Below, piece by piece: positions 8,870-19,707 of a stretch of DNA of 64,000 nucleotides (positions are counted from its first letter, which is position 1; the number at the start of each line of letters is the position of its first letter). Where the stretch lies: the NCBI RefSeq assembly GCF_021648855.1, contig NZ_JAKJHX010000008.1, positions 1 through 64,000 on the forward strand. Reading direction: 5' to 3'. The notes under the pieces are model-generated. The model had not been told where the DNA came from. It ran no database searches and worked only from the letters and a program-made list of their open reading frames with translations. The stretch comes from Tychonema litorale BBK16. GTDB taxonomy: Bacteria; Cyanobacteriota; Cyanobacteriia; Cyanobacteriales; Microcoleaceae. Position numbers and translations under genes: made by a program.

Positions 8870-11800
8870 GTGCTAAATTTTATCAATTCTGTTATTGGTT
8901 CCATCGTTTTTCTCGACTCTGCACTCCCGGATATCCAAAATCTTTGCAACGGTATTGCAGCCGGAATAGAAGTAATTATCGTCGATCGCGCGCGGGATGG
9001 AGTAGCACAAATTACGGAAGTGCTAGGGAGTCGCAGCAATATTAAAAGCATTCATATTATCTCCCACGGTCGATCGGCGAGTTTGCAGCTAGGCGCGATC
9101 GATCTAAACTTGACAAATTTAAAAAAATATGGTAATCAATTGCAGCGGTGGTCAGCAGCCCTGGCAGAGAGTTCAGAGATTTTGCTGTACGGGTGCGAGG
9201 TAGCGGCGGGGGATGCGGGGGCTAACTTCGTGCGGCAAATCAGTCTGTTAACGAAGGCAAAAATTGCGGCTTCTCGATCGCCTGTAGGAAGTGCAGCCAA
9301 AGGCGGAGACTGGCTGCTAGATTATACAATTGGGTCGGTGGAGTCGGAATTGGCGATCGACCAAGCGACAATGGCCGCTTATCAATATGTGTTCGGCCGC
9401 ACCCTCTACGACGGCACAAACTATTCACCACTACCACCAACATCAGCACCTATACCAGGCATTGGGACAGCAGCCGGTACCCAATTAGCTTATGGACAAG
9501 TACCTCTGCCTGCCCCATTGGGTTCTGGTCTTCTTCCTGCTGGTGCATACTCCCCCAACACGGGTATTAATACTGCTAGCGTGACGGCGTTTGGTGACGT
9601 TAGAGGCTATGCGGGCTACACCAACTACAAATACACCCCGCCTTCAACATTTGCTCAACTCAATGCAAGTTTCCCCGCACTCAACCGCACCAACGGTTAC
9701 AGCGTCTCTTTCAACGTTGCAGTTACGGCTGAAGCCAGCAATAGTAACGATCGGGCCGGTTTCAGTATCATCTCTATTAGCAGCGACGCTCAAACTGGCA
9801 TTGAACTGGGTTTCACCAACCGCAACCTCGGCCCAAATGGAGGCATTTTTGCTCAAAACGGTGGCGCATCCCCAACTCTGTTTACTCGCGGGGAAAACGC
9901 AGGGGTTAACATCAGCGCTGCTACCGACTACAAACTAATAGTTCAAGGCAACACTTACACCTTGTTTGCGGGTGGGGTAGCAATACCAAACCTGACAAAT
10001 CAACCGCTACGCAACTACACGGCCTTTAATCCAGAAACCAGCCAGCCAGCTTTACCCTACAATCCCTACAGCCAGCCAAATTTCCTATTTTTCGGCGACG
10101 CCACGGATCAAGCAAGTGCCAATTTTACTCTTGGCCCGATATCGGTTAATAACTTGCCGATCGCACAACCCGACACATACAACGTTCTGCACGACAAAGT
10201 TCTGTTCTCGAATCCGTCAGTCTTAAAGAACGACACCGACGCCGACTTAGACTCGCTGACTACTGTTTTAGCTACAGGCCCGACCAAAGGTACGATCTTC
10301 TTAGATCCCCTAGGTAACTTCACTTATACTCCTAACGCTGGTTTTTTCGGACTTGATACCTTCACCTACAACGTTAGTGACGGCGCTGCAATAGTTCCGG
10401 CTACGGTGAATATTAATGTTACAAATAGTTTGCCGATCGCACAACCCGACAACTACAGCATCAGTGCGGGAAAAGCCCTCAACATAACAGCGCCGGGAGT
10501 TTTAGCCAATGACTCCGACGCAGATTTAGACACATTGACTGCTGCATTGAGTGCAAATCCGACGAAAGGTGCGATCGCCCTCAACAAAGACGGTTCTTTC
10601 ACTTATACTCCTAACGCTGGTTTTGCTGGAACAGACACATTTACCTACACAGTCAGCGATGGGATAGTTAACTCTGCATCCGCTACCGTGACTGTAAACG
10701 TCAACAATAACCCGCCTGTAGCGATTGCTGACAGCTATACTACTGCCTTTAATACTCCTCTGAACGTGGCAGGATTGGGAGTCTTAATCAACGATACAGA
10801 CGCGGAAAACGATCCGCTGACTGCGATTTTGGTAGCTGGGCCGACGAAAGGTGCGATCGCACTCAATGCTAATGGTTCCTTCAGTTACACTCCGAATGCT
10901 GCTTTTGCAGGGACAGACTCTTTTACATACAAAGCTAATGACGGGAAAGCTGATTCTGCGATCGCTACGGCCAGCATTATTGTCAATAACCCAACCAGTC
11001 CAACGCCGACAAGTCCAACTCCAACCAGTCCAACTCCAACCAGTCCAACTCCAACCAGCCCAACTCCGACAAGTCCGACTCCAACCAGTCCAACTCCCAC
11101 AAGTCCGACTCCGACAAGCCCAACTCCAACCAGTCCAACTCCGACAAGCCCAACTCCAACCAGTCCAACTCCAACCAGCCCAACTCCGACAAGCCCAACT
11201 CCAACCAGTCCAACTCCAACCAGCCCAACTCCCACAAGTCCAACTCCAACCAGTCCAACTCCAACCAGTCCGACTCCGACAAGTCCAACTCCGACAAGTC
11301 CGACTCCAACCAGTCCAACTCCAACCAGTCCGACTCCGACAAGTCCAACTCCAACCATTCCGACTTCAACCAGTCCGACTCCGACAAGCCCAACTCCCAC
11401 AAGTCCGACTCCAACCATTCCGACTCCAACCATTCCGACTCCAACCATTCCGACTCCGACAAGTCCAACTCCGACAAGCCCGACTCCAACCATTCCGACT
11501 CCAACCAGTCCAACTCCTACTATCATTCCCGTTGACTCTGACAGCGTTTTCGGTGCCGATCGCGATTGCATTTGTGAAGAGATAACCCTACCCGCGATCG
11601 GTTCAATTCCCCGCGCGAATTCAGTCGATCGCACTTTCAACGGCACTGATCGCAACGACTTCCTGATTGGTAGCAATCTCAACGACGCTATCAACGGTTT
11701 CAACGGCAACGACATACTGTTAGGTCAAAGGGGCAATGATAATATTTACGGCGGATTGCCGAGTAATGTGCCGATTGACACCAATACAGACGATGATTTG

Positions 11801-12658
11801 CTGTCTGGCGGCAATGGCAACGATTACCTCAACGGCAATGCTGGCAACGATCTCATTTTCGGCGGCAAGGGCAATGATGTCGCGATCGGCGGCAAAGATG
11901 ATGACTTGATTTGGGGCGACAAGGGCAATGACACTCTGGTGGGATACCAGGGTAACGACTGCTTGTTTGGAGGCACTTTTGACCCATTTAACCCTGACTC
12001 AAATGGACGCGATTTGCTGTTTGGCGACGAGGGAAATGACTTTTTGAACGGGGGAGATGCGGCTGATAGTCTCAGCGGCGGAGAGGGGGATGATACGGTT
12101 TACGGCGGCAAGGGCGATGATGTTCTTGTTGGCGGTAGTGGTGACGATTTGCTATTGGGCGATCGCGGCAGTGATCGCATTTGCGGCGGCGACGGCGACG
12201 ATACTATTTTTGGAGAAAGTGCGATCGGGCTTAACGGTGAACCAGATTCCTTGTGCGGCGGGGAAGGCAACGATTTGATGTTTGGTAATGGCGGTTTTGA
12301 CGAACTGTGTGGCGATCGTGGCAATGATACTATTTACGGCGGCAAAGGTGACGATTCTGTGGCTGGTGGAATTGGCGATGATTGGCTGATTGGAGGTTTA
12401 GGAAAGGATACGTTGCAAGGCGGAAGCGGCCGCGATTACTTTATCTTAACAGCGGGACAAGGCGACGATCTAATTACTGATTTTACGAAAGGGGAAGACT
12501 TATTAGTTTTAACAGGAGGCTTGAAGTTCGATCGCCTCAGCATCATTCAGGACAACAAATCTACCTTAATTAAGATAGCCAATACAGGTCAACTTATTGC
12601 TGTTTTGAATGGAGTGTCAGTTGGTGCGATCGGGCAGCAGGACTTTACCATCATTTAA
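8870..12658 (+). CDS. Large secreted RTX protein with DUF4347, Bap-like repeats and PT linker
   Basis: Predicted extracellular calcium-binding protein of 1262 residues, starting at GTG 8870. In order: a DUF4347 domain at about 8-165 ([36 protein letters not shown]); a beta-sandwich module at about 195-425; three Bap/VCBS-like repeats at about 428-700 ([22 protein letters not shown]); a Pro-Thr-Ser linker of about 35 five-residue units at 705-885; about ten RTX nonapeptide groups at 915-1180 (GGNGND, GGKGDD); and a C-terminal cap with [11 protein letters not shown]. There is no classical signal peptide; RTX proteins normally leave by type I secretion with a C-terminal signal. It is followed by a paralogue (12928) with an almost identical C-terminal 75 residues. 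Adhesin or sheath protein is the likely role. Confidence 0.9.
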   Translation: MLNFINSVIGSIVFLDSALPDIQNLCNGIAAGIEVIIVDRARDGVAQITEVLGSRSNIKSIHIISHGRSASLQLGAIDLNLTNLKKYGNQLQRWSAALAESSEILLYGCEVAAGDAGANFVRQISLLTKAKIAASRSPVGSAAKGGDWLLDYTIGSVESELAIDQATMAAYQYVFGRTLYDGTNYSPLPPTSAPIPGIGTAAGTQLAYGQVPLPAPLGSGLLPAGAYSPNTGINTASVTAFGDVRGYAGYTNYKYTPPSTFAQLNASFPALNRTNGYSVSFNVAVTAEASNSNDRAGFSIISISSDAQTGIELGFTNRNLGPNGGIFAQNGGASPTLFTRGENAGVNISAATDYKLIVQGNTYTLFAGGVAIPNLTNQPLRNYTAFNPETSQPALPYNPYSQPNFLFFGDATDQASANFTLGPISVNNLPIAQPDTYNVLHDKVLFSNPSVLKNDTDADLDSLTTVLATGPTKGTIFLDPLGNFTYTPNAGFFGLDTFTYNVSDGAAIVPATVNINVTNSLPIAQPDNYSISAGKALNITAPGVLANDSDADLDTLTAALSANPTKGAIALNKDGSFTYTPNAGFAGTDTFTYTVSDGIVNSASATVTVNVNNNPPVAIADSYTTAFNTPLNVAGLGVLINDTDAENDPLTAILVAGPTKGAIALNANGSFSYTPNAAFAGTDSFTYKANDGKADSAIATASIIVNNPTSPTPTSPTPTSPTPTSPTPTSPTPTSPTPTSPTPTSPTPTSPTPTSPTPTSPTPTSPTPTSPTPTSPTPTSPTPTSPTPTSPTPTSPTPTSPTPTSPTPTSPTPTSPTPTSPTPTSPTPTIPTSTSPTPTSPTPTSPTPTIPTPTIPTPTIPTPTSPTPTSPTPTIPTPTSPTPTIIPVDSDSVFGADRDCICEEITLPAIGSIPRANSVDRTFNGTDRNDFLIGSNLNDAINGFNGNDILLGQRGNDNIYGGLPSNVPIDTNTDDDLLSGGNGNDYLNGNAGNDLIFGGKGNDVAIGGKDDDLIWGDKGNDTLVGYQGNDCLFGGTFDPFNPDSNGRDLLFGDEGNDFLNGGDAADSLSGGEGDDTVYGGKGDDVLVGGSGDDLLLGDRGSDRICGGDGDDTIFGESAIGLNGEPDSLCGGEGNDLMFGNGGFDELCGDRGNDTIYGGKGDDSVAGGIGDDWLIGGLGKDTLQGGSGRDYFILTAGQGDDLITDFTKGEDLLVLTGGLKFDRLSIIQDNKSTLIKIANTGQLIAVLNGVSVGAIGQQDFTII
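10990..11523 (+). repeat. 15-bp coding tandem repeat (Pro-Thr-Ser-Pro-Thr units)
   Basis: About 35 near-identical 15-bp units of the type CCAACTCCAACCAGT encode the linker of the preceding RTX gene. The copies differ mostly at third codon positions, and near the 3' end Ser is replaced by Ile in several units. Copy number is expected to vary between strains by slippage or recombination. Confidence 0.95.
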
Positions 12659-12661
12659 GTA

Positions 12662-12739
12662 ACCGAGGAAACAGCATTGCCGTACCCCTACCATTAATCG
12701 CGGTAGTCCAAGGGCACTGCCGTCTCCTAATTTCTTGAT
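12662..12739. repeat. Dispersed GCACTGCCGT-type intergenic repeat, copy 1
   Basis: The segment contains GGAAACAGCATTGCCG and GGGCACTGCCGTCTCCTAA. Closely related strings occur at 30241-30315 and shorter copies at 17135, 25820, 34801 and 50885. It follows the stop codon of the RTX gene and may serve as its transcript end. Confidence 0.8.
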
Positions 12740-12927
12740 TATTTAAGATTGTGCTTGACACCGCTCATCCGTACAGCTATGATTTAATATCCTATTCAAC
12801 ACCATTTTCTAAATCCACATCAATATAATTACATAAAAAATTGCAAAAATAAATTTAGTTGCTGGTCATAAGGCGACAGTGGTTGGCAGATAAACATCGT
12901 TTTTATGTGAAATTTAGGTGCATCTAT

Positions 12928-15900
12928 ATGGGACAGATAATCATTAACGAATTCCGGCGCCAGGGAATGTTTCAGGGCAATGAGTATGTGGAATTGCTGC
13001 TCACCGAAGACATGAATGCCGCTCAACTTCAGTCTTATTTTGTAGGCGATTCAACTGCTGACACATTAGCGAAATATTCAGCTTATCGATTTACTAATAT
13101 GGCGAGTATTGCGCCTGTTTTCAAAGCAGGGACAATAATTGCGATCGGCGGTTCAAGTGTAATTCCTACTAATGATATTACCTACAACCCTTTTCCCGGC
13201 GAAACTAATGCTGACTGGAACATTCAATTGCTGATCAATAATGGTGCTGGTGGCACATACCTAAACAATGTTTTAGTCAGCACTAACGCTTTGGGAGGGG
13301 ATTTTGCAGCTTCCGATATTGCATGGGTAGATACTAGCAGTGAGGGGATTACTTCAATTGATTCGATCGCCTGGCCGACTACTGGTTTAGGAGCATTTGG
13401 GAGTGCAGCTAAAGTGCAGATTCCCGCACCGAATAACGGTAATAGTGGAATTGTCGAGTTTTCCAGCGCACTTGGCGGGGTCAATAGAGTTGCTAATTAT
13501 GCGGTAAACAGCCTTGGCTCGATCGGTTTACCCAACGGCGGAATTAACACTATTTATATTAACAGTCTCCGCAACCCGCCGGCAAACAATGCTCCAACTT
13601 TGGCAATTCCTAATGTTAATCCACCGAATCAAATTAACGAAGATATAACCAATGCAGCTAATACAGGATTTAGTCTTGCTGGCTATCTTACGGAGTTGGG
13701 CGGTGACGCAAATGGTGATTCTTTGGGTGTGGCAGTTACCGGAGTTGATAATACTAACGGCAATTGGCAATTCTCAACTAACGGCGGCAATACTTGGACA
13801 AATTTCGGCAATGTTTCTAATATTTCCGCAACTGTACTTGGAGTGATCCCTCTCTACAACGGCTTATTTGGCAACACTCCGAATGCTCAAAATCGGCTGT
13901 CTTTAATCAACTTAAATTTTGATTCTTTTTTGACGATTGCTTCAGAAATTTTTAGCGGTAATGGAACTAATTTAAACAGCACTGCTGCCAATAGAATCTA
14001 TGCTGGGTATATAAATCCTTTAAATTCGTCATTTCCAGTTCTCGATCGCAATTCTGGCTTTAGCCTATCTTTTAATCTCCAAATTATCTCAGAATCTCGG
14101 AGTAATCCCAGTCGGGCAGGTTTCAGTATTATTGCTGTTACTAGCGATCGCAAAGCAATCAAAATCGGTTTCCAACAGCTATCTCCAACTTCCGGTAATA
14201 TCTTTGCACAGGGAGACGACATTACTCCTAATCCAGGCGGACAAACCAACACCTTATTTGTTGCAGCCGAAAATGCTTCTTTCAACACTAACATTGCGAC
14301 TAATTACACTCTGAGAGTTCAAGGCGATAATTACTTTCTTTCAGATGGTAGTAGTATCATACTAAGCGGCCCGCTACGAAATTATGCTGCATTTACCGGT
14401 GTGATCGATCCTTACGAAACTCCTAATTTCTTATTCCTAGGAGACGATACTACTTCCGCGCAAGCTAACATCAACCTGACGCGGGTTTCGCTGCAAACCC
14501 CTGGGAGAGTCCGCTTTGTACCCAACCCAGACTATTACAGTACCCCCGGAAACGAACCAAAAATTACGTTTCGGGCATGGGATGGAAGTAACGGAGTTGC
14601 TAGCGGTACAACGGGTGTCAACGCTGCTGTCACAGGGGGAGCAACGCCGTTTAGCACTAATTCGATCGCAGTACCGATCGCAGTTAATCCCGTCAACGAC
14701 GCACCCTTGTTTGTCAAAGGGCCCGATCGCACCGTCAACCGCAACGCAGGCCCACAAACCGTTGCTGGATGGGCTACAGGCATTTCTCCAGGCCCCGCCA
14801 ACGAGTCTGCACAAACCGTAAACTTTCAAGTGGTGGGGAATGATAATACTGGTTTATTTAGTGTATTACCTGCGATCGACTCTTTGGGACAATTGACTTT
14901 TACGCCTGCGATCGGTGCAACGGGGACTGCTACTATTAGTTTAAACCTCAAAGATAACGGTGGCACAGCTAACGGCGGTGTCGATACTTCGGCAAATCAA
15001 ACATTTGCTATAAATGTAAATAATACCAGTACATTTAACTTTAGTGCAGCTAACTATACTGTCAATGAAAATGGTAATTCTGCCACAATTACTGTGATTC
15101 GTACTGCTCCTCCTACTAATGCCGCTGCGGATGTCAGCTACAGCACAAGTAATGGAACCGCTAATGCTGGTAGCGATTATACTGCGACATCGGGTAAGTT
15201 GGATTTTGCGATCGGCGAAACAAGTAAAACTTTCACTATTTCAATTATTAATGACAGTTTAGTAGAAGGTAATGAAACAGTCAATCTCAGATTGATTAAT
15301 CCTACTAATGTCGCTGATTTGGGAACGATTTCGACGGCTGTTTTGACTATTGTAGATACGACACCGACTCCGACTTCAATTCCGACTCCGATTCCAACTC
15401 CAATTCCAACTCCAATTCCAACTCCAATTCCGACTCCGACTTCAATTCCGACTCCGATTCCGACTCCAATTCAGACTCTAATTTCAACGCCGACTCCGAC
15501 TTCAATTCCGACTCCGATTTCTACTCTAATTTCGACTCTAATTCCGACTCCGACTCCGACTTCAATTCCGACGCCAATTCCGACTCCGACTCCGACTTCA
15601 ATTCCGACTCCAATTCAAACTCTAATTTCGACTCTAATTTCGACTCCAACTCCAACGCCAATTCCAATTCCAATTCCAATTCCAATCCCAACGCCAATTC
15701 CAATTCCAATTCCAATCCCAACGCCAATTCCAATCCCAACGCCAATTCCAATCCCAACGCCAATTCCAATTCCAATTCCAATCCCAACGCCAATCCCAAC
15801 GCCAATTCCAATTCCAATTCCAATTCCAATTCCAACTCCGACTCCAATTCCAACTCCGACTGCAATTCCAACTCCGACTGCAATTCCGACTCCGGTGCCA

Positions 15901-17112
15901 GCGCCAAGTCAAATAGCGATCGCAATACCACCCCCAACAGCAAGCGTCACGCCAACACCTTCGCCTATTTTTTACCCTGTCGAAGACTGCATTTGCGATC
16001 GCACAATCATACCCGTTAGCGCAGCCCTCGAAGAGGTTCGCAATTCCATTCCCCCAGCCAATATTACTCAACAAACCATCAGCGGTACTAACGCCAAAGA
16101 TACCTTAATCGGCAACAATCTTAACGACAGCATCAACGGTTTCAACGGTAGTGACTTGCTAATTGGACTCGAAGGCAGCGATCATATTTACGGTGGCTTA
16201 GCCAGCAGCATTTCTGTCGGTGCGGATATAGACAGCGATACCATATTTGGCAACGAAAATAATGACTACATTGTCGGTCATGCTGGCAATGATATTATTT
16301 ATGCTGGCAAAGATGATGATTTGGCGATCGCAGGCAAAGACAATGACCTAATCTGGGGCGACAAAGGCAACGATACTGTACTTGGTGACGATGGTAACGA
16401 TACCCTATTTGGTGGCACTTCCGACTCGTCTGATGGCGATTTAACTGGACGAGATTTGCTTTTTGGCGATCGGGGAAACGACATTTTGTATGGACAAGAA
16501 GGCGAAGACACTGTTTCTGGCGGCGAAGATAATGACACCCTACACGGTGGCAAAGATAGCGATCTAATATTCGGTGATTCCGGGAATGATTTGCTATTTG
16601 GAGATTTAGGAAATGATACCATCTGTGGTGGCGACGGCGATGATACAATTTTTGGAGATACTGATAAAATTGTAGCAGATATTAGCAATCAAAAAGATTA
16701 TCTTTGTGGTAGTAATGGCAATGACTTAATTTTTGGCAATGATGATACAGACAAACTTTGCGGTGGCGAAGGCAATGATACTATTTACGGCGGCAAAGGT
16801 GATGATACTTTGATGGGCTCAATTGGCGATGATTGGCTGATTGGAGATTTAGGAAATGATACGCTGCAAGGTGGAATAGGGCGCGATTACTTTATGTTAA
16901 CCTTGGGAGAAGGCAGTGATGTAATTACTGATTTTACGAAAGGGGAAGACTTATTAGTTTTAACAAATGGCTTGAAGTTCGATCGCCTCAGCATCACCCA
17001 AGAAAACAATCGTACCTTAATTAAGATTGCCAACACAGGTCAACTTTTGGCTGTTTTGAATGGAGTGTCAGTTGGTGCGATCGGGCAACAAGACTTTAGC
17101 ATAATTGAGTAA
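12928..17112 (+). CDS. Second large RTX protein with lamin-tail-like, cadherin-like and Calx-beta modules
   Basis: Predicted secreted protein of 1394 residues. ATG 12928 is preferred over the upstream in-frame start at 12859 because MGQIIINEF begins the first domain. In order: a lamin-tail-like domain at 1-215 ([14 protein letters not shown]); a cadherin-like fold at about 220-305; a module of about 215 residues at 306-523 homologous to residues 195-425 of the upstream RTX protein; the rest of the cadherin-like fold ([21 protein letters not shown]); a Calx-beta domain at about 705-810; a Pro-Thr-Ile linker at 812-990; RTX repeats at about 1050-1310; and a C-terminal cap nearly identical to the upstream paralogue. 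The two genes clearly share duplicated parts. The role is probably adhesion, sheath or matrix formation. Confidence 0.88.
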   Translation: MGQIIINEFRRQGMFQGNEYVELLLTEDMNAAQLQSYFVGDSTADTLAKYSAYRFTNMASIAPVFKAGTIIAIGGSSVIPTNDITYNPFPGETNADWNIQLLINNGAGGTYLNNVLVSTNALGGDFAASDIAWVDTSSEGITSIDSIAWPTTGLGAFGSAAKVQIPAPNNGNSGIVEFSSALGGVNRVANYAVNSLGSIGLPNGGINTIYINSLRNPPANNAPTLAIPNVNPPNQINEDITNAANTGFSLAGYLTELGGDANGDSLGVAVTGVDNTNGNWQFSTNGGNTWTNFGNVSNISATVLGVIPLYNGLFGNTPNAQNRLSLINLNFDSFLTIASEIFSGNGTNLNSTAANRIYAGYINPLNSSFPVLDRNSGFSLSFNLQIISESRSNPSRAGFSIIAVTSDRKAIKIGFQQLSPTSGNIFAQGDDITPNPGGQTNTLFVAAENASFNTNIATNYTLRVQGDNYFLSDGSSIILSGPLRNYAAFTGVIDPYETPNFLFLGDDTTSAQANINLTRVSLQTPGRVRFVPNPDYYSTPGNEPKITFRAWDGSNGVASGTTGVNAAVTGGATPFSTNSIAVPIAVNPVNDAPLFVKGPDRTVNRNAGPQTVAGWATGISPGPANESAQTVNFQVVGNDNTGLFSVLPAIDSLGQLTFTPAIGATGTATISLNLKDNGGTANGGVDTSANQTFAINVNNTSTFNFSAANYTVNENGNSATITVIRTAPPTNAAADVSYSTSNGTANAGSDYTATSGKLDFAIGETSKTFTISIINDSLVEGNETVNLRLINPTNVADLGTISTAVLTIVDTTPTPTSIPTPIPTPIPTPIPTPIPTPTSIPTPIPTPIQTLISTPTPTSIPTPISTLISTLIPTPTPTSIPTPIPTPTPTSIPTPIQTLISTLISTPTPTPIPIPIPIPIPTPIPIPIPIPTPIPIPTPIPIPTPIPIPIPIPTPIPTPIPIPIPIPIPTPTPIPTPTAIPTPTAIPTPVPAPSQIAIAIPPPTASVTPTPSPIFYPVEDCICDRTIIPVSAALEEVRNSIPPANITQQTISGTNAKDTLIGNNLNDSINGFNGSDLLIGLEGSDHIYGGLASSISVGADIDSDTIFGNENNDYIVGHAGNDIIYAGKDDDLAIAGKDNDLIWGDKGNDTVLGDDGNDTLFGGTSDSSDGDLTGRDLLFGDRGNDILYGQEGEDTVSGGEDNDTLHGGKDSDLIFGDSGNDLLFGDLGNDTICGGDGDDTIFGDTDKIVADISNQKDYLCGSNGNDLIFGNDDTDKLCGGEGNDTIYGGKGDDTLMGSIGDDWLIGDLGNDTLQGGIGRDYFMLTLGEGSDVITDFTKGEDLLVLTNGLKFDRLSITQENNRTLIKIANTGQLLAVLNGVSVGAIGQQDFSIIE
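15362..15905 (+). repeat. Coding low-complexity repeat (PTPIP/PI units)
   Basis: The Pro-Thr-Ile linker of the second RTX gene is built from 6- and 12-bp units such as CCAATT and CCAACGCCAATT. It is related in position, but not in unit sequence, to the linker of the upstream paralogue, which suggests the two linkers expanded independently. Confidence 0.92.
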
Positions 17113-17138
17113 TATCAATACCCAAAACAACATTGTAG

Positions 17139-17159
17139 GGACACGGCAGTGCCGTGTCC
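17139..17159. terminator. Perfect palindrome GGACACGGCA-G-TGCCGTGTCC after RTX gene
   Basis: A 10-bp perfect stem with a one-base centre lies between the convergent RTX and Calx-beta genes. It lacks a run of T, so it is either a bidirectional transcript end or simply a copy of the dispersed GGCAGTGCCGTGTCC repeat family. Confidence 0.5.
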
Positions 17160-17177
17160 TCTATGTCATTCCGGGGC

Positions 17178-19016
17178 TTAAAGCAGAGTAATTGCAGTTG
17201 ATGCTTGACCGCCGATCGGACCTGCAACAAAGCCTAAATTCACCACCCCACGACGGGGACCAAAAGGATTGTTCATCGTCAGCTCAACGCTAGTTTGACC
17301 AGGATTAAAGTTCACCGTTCCACCAGAAGGAGTCACACTACCAGATGGATTGAGAATATTGTAGTCCACGTTGTTCACAGGTTGACGGCCACCAGGGGCA
17401 GCAATCAAAAAGTCGATCGAAGCCGAACCCGCAGTATTACCAGTCCGATTAATCGTAAAAGTTCCAATCCCACCATCAGTAATAGAACCACGAGCCGAAC
17501 CGTAAGAGAAGAAAGTCGGAGGCGCAACAGTAGAATCAAGAATACTCAAAACCGCCGTTGATGGACTCGTCAAACTACCACCACTTATGAACAAATTTAC
17601 AGTTTCAGTAGGCTCTATGCGGCCATCAAATAAAGTTTGAACCGGAACTTCTGCGCTAGCTTGTCCAGGTGCAAAAGTGACCGCTTGATTCACACGGGTG
17701 TAATCTGGTACAGTGCCCCCACCCTGAGCAGTACCATTACCAGTGGCGAACGAAATTGTGGCCCCTATCGAAAGATCCCCAGCGCGATTAATCGTAATCG
17801 GCGCAGTGCTACCCTCGTTGACGCTGTAAGCAGCCGCACTGAAGGAAAACGTGTTTTGACCAGGTGTCGGAGTCGGAGTCGGCGTCGGAGTTGGCACCAC
17901 ATTATTAATCGTCAAAATAGACGGATTACTGCCGATATTGCCACCGCTAAGTACCAAATTCACACTTTCCGGCGATTCAAAAAGCAAATCGTTCAAAGAA
18001 GTCACTGTGAAACTAGCAACAGTTTGGCCCGCAGCAAAATTCAACGCCCCTGCGGCCACAGTATAATCGGGTGCTGTCCCAGCAGCAGTTGCGGAACCGT
18101 TAACAGTAGCGTAGTTAATCGATGCAGCCCCCGTACCACCTGTACGAACAACGTTAATTGTAGCGACACCACCTTCATTTACCGTGTAACTTCCTTGCTC
18201 AAATTGGAAGACACTTGCAGGCGTTGGAGTTGGAGTTGGAGTTGGCGTCGGAGTTGGCGTCGGAGTTGGCGTCACATCCATACCTTCATATTGAATGCTG
18301 CGTACTAGGTAGTCGGAACTATCGTCTTTGAAAGGGGTGGCGAGGTAAGCAGGGGTGGCGCTATCATAGGCTTGGGCGGAGAAACGTAGTTCGTCAAAAG
18401 CAGCGCCTGTGTTAGGCTTTGCTTCTACCTTGAATTGGAAACTGGCATCATTGCGATCGCCTGTAAAAGTCACTCCATCCGCAGATACAGCCAGAGCTTT
18501 TTGTACAACTGGAGCATTGAGACGAGTGAAAGTAAAATTGTTAGTCGGTACCAAAACTCCATTATTGAAGACTTGCAAAAGACCAACTTCATTACCTTGA
18601 TCGCCCACTCCTAGAGGTCTTTTGATACCCAATGAACTGAGATCGATCGTCGCGCTAGTCACATCTTGGTTATCAGCCCATTTCACCTTCAGCGCCTGAG
18701 ATTCATTGGTGTTGGGATTATGGTTGATTTCCGCCCGAATTTTATTCACGTCTGTGAACCAACCATCATAAGAAGATGGCACACCAATACCAGCGGAATT
18801 GCCGTAACTCTGCCAGCTTTTCGGGTTTTCGTTCGTTGCTAAAGTGAGATTGCCGATCGCAGCAGGACTAGCATAGTCAGTTTCTACGCCATCAAAAGCT
18901 ATCCCAGACAGTTTGACACCTTTATTTTGGGAAGCAGTCGCCCATTTTGCGATCAAGTCATTGATAGTGCTGAAATTAGTCGTTTGACCCAAAGAACCAT
19001 TGATGGGAGTAGCCAT
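17178..19016 (-). CDS. Secreted protein with three Calx-beta domains
   Basis: A 612-residue protein with an N-terminal domain of about 245 residues of unknown family, followed by a (Pro-Thr)n linker and three Calx-beta domains at about 265-370, 385-495 and 500-612. The first two carry the typical YTVNEG/YSVNEG strand, the DYT signature and a late acidic strand (ESVNLVLSGG, ETVNLFISGG). The third is degenerate, with ITDGGIGTF in place of VNEG. There are no RTX repeats and no obvious signal peptide, so export is uncertain. It lies convergent to the RTX gene and its Calx-beta modules resemble the one in that protein. The long upstream gap of about 690 bp presumably holds its promoter. Confidence 0.85.
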   Translation of the reverse strand: MATPINGSLGQTTNFSTINDLIAKWATASQNKGVKLSGIAFDGVETDYASPAAIGNLTLATNENPKSWQSYGNSAGIGVPSSYDGWFTDVNKIRAEINHNPNTNESQALKVKWADNQDVTSATIDLSSLGIKRPLGVGDQGNEVGLLQVFNNGVLVPTNNFTFTRLNAPVVQKALAVSADGVTFTGDRNDASFQFKVEAKPNTGAAFDELRFSAQAYDSATPAYLATPFKDDSSDYLVRSIQYEGMDVTPTPTPTPTPTPTPTPTPASVFQFEQGSYTVNEGGVATINVVRTGGTGAASINYATVNGSATAAGTAPDYTVAAGALNFAAGQTVASFTVTSLNDLLFESPESVNLVLSGGNIGSNPSILTINNVVPTPTPTPTPTPGQNTFSFSAAAYSVNEGSTAPITINRAGDLSIGATISFATGNGTAQGGGTVPDYTRVNQAVTFAPGQASAEVPVQTLFDGRIEPTETVNLFISGGSLTSPSTAVLSILDSTVAPPTFFSYGSARGSITDGGIGTFTINRTGNTAGSASIDFLIAAPGGRQPVNNVDYNILNPSGSVTPSGGTVNFNPGQTSVELTMNNPFGPRRGVVNLGFVAGPIGGQASTAITLL

Positions 19017-19707
19017 AGTTTTTCTTGTGATGATGAGTAATTAAGGATTAGAAGTAACTAAAAACCAAAGATTGGGCTTTCTTGATGGCGATCGTTACTA
19101 CTAGAAAAGCATCGTCATAAGTAGGTACAAACAAATCAAGTAAAAAGGCTTAAACTGCCAAACATTTGCCCAATAAATATCTGAATGATTGATCTATCCT
19201 GGTTAAATGTTGTAATTACTTGCACCTACTTAATCCATATATTTAACTTTCATCATCAATGACTTCGATCCGGAAAAATGATCGATCGCTTTTCAGTCTT
19301 ATAAAAAGCCGATTTTTAACATATATAGACGACAGCGTAAATAATCATCACAAATCAAGATAATCTTTCTTATATAGTTTCCGGTTGCATCAGTATTGTT
19401 CAAGTAGTAAACAGTCATGCTTAGGTGCAACCACAATTGATATTAATCAATGTTCATCCATTCGTCACAAGTTAAGACATAATTGTATTTGTCAATCAGT
19501 AGAATTACTGACAAAACTGCTTTCATAGGATCTGATTTTTCTACTCAACATCCGAGTTTGTAGGGTGCGTCGCCATCTGTAATCTGCAAGTTATATCCAA
19601 GATATAGCAAGCGACGCACCTTACACCGGATATCACCCGCGATCGATCGTATGTACCACACATACATGGAATATGCTGTAACTTGTGACCAATGGTAGTC
19701 ATCGGCC
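19017..19707. other. Long intergenic region upstream of the Calx-beta gene
   Basis: No coding frame or RNA gene is convincing in these 691 bp. The segment is AT-rich and presumably contains the promoter of the Calx-beta gene on the minus strand. The only clear structure is the inverted repeat at 19560-19622. Confidence 0.6.
19560..19622. repeat. MITE-like inverted repeat (TAGGGTGCGTCGC ... GCGACGCACCTTA)
   Basis: Arms of 12-13 bp, TAGGGTGCGTCGC and GCGACGCACCTTA, flank about 38 bp. The arrangement resembles the small non-coding palindromic elements common between cyanobacterial genes. It sits downstream of the GH116 gene and could also act as its transcript end. Confidence 0.6.

Noticed and set aside
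10990..11523. CRISPR-like regular repeat spacing
   Set aside because: Units of 15 bp are contiguous without spacers and encode protein; not a CRISPR array.
10851..11715. Long open frames on both strands over the Pro-Thr-Ser repeat (244, 276 and 176 codons)
   Set aside because: They are products of the 15-bp repeat, which lacks stops in several frames; their sequence is pure repeat and lies within a well supported gene.
15521..16074. Minus-strand frames opposite the PTPIP repeat
   Set aside because: Low-complexity shadows of the coding repeat.
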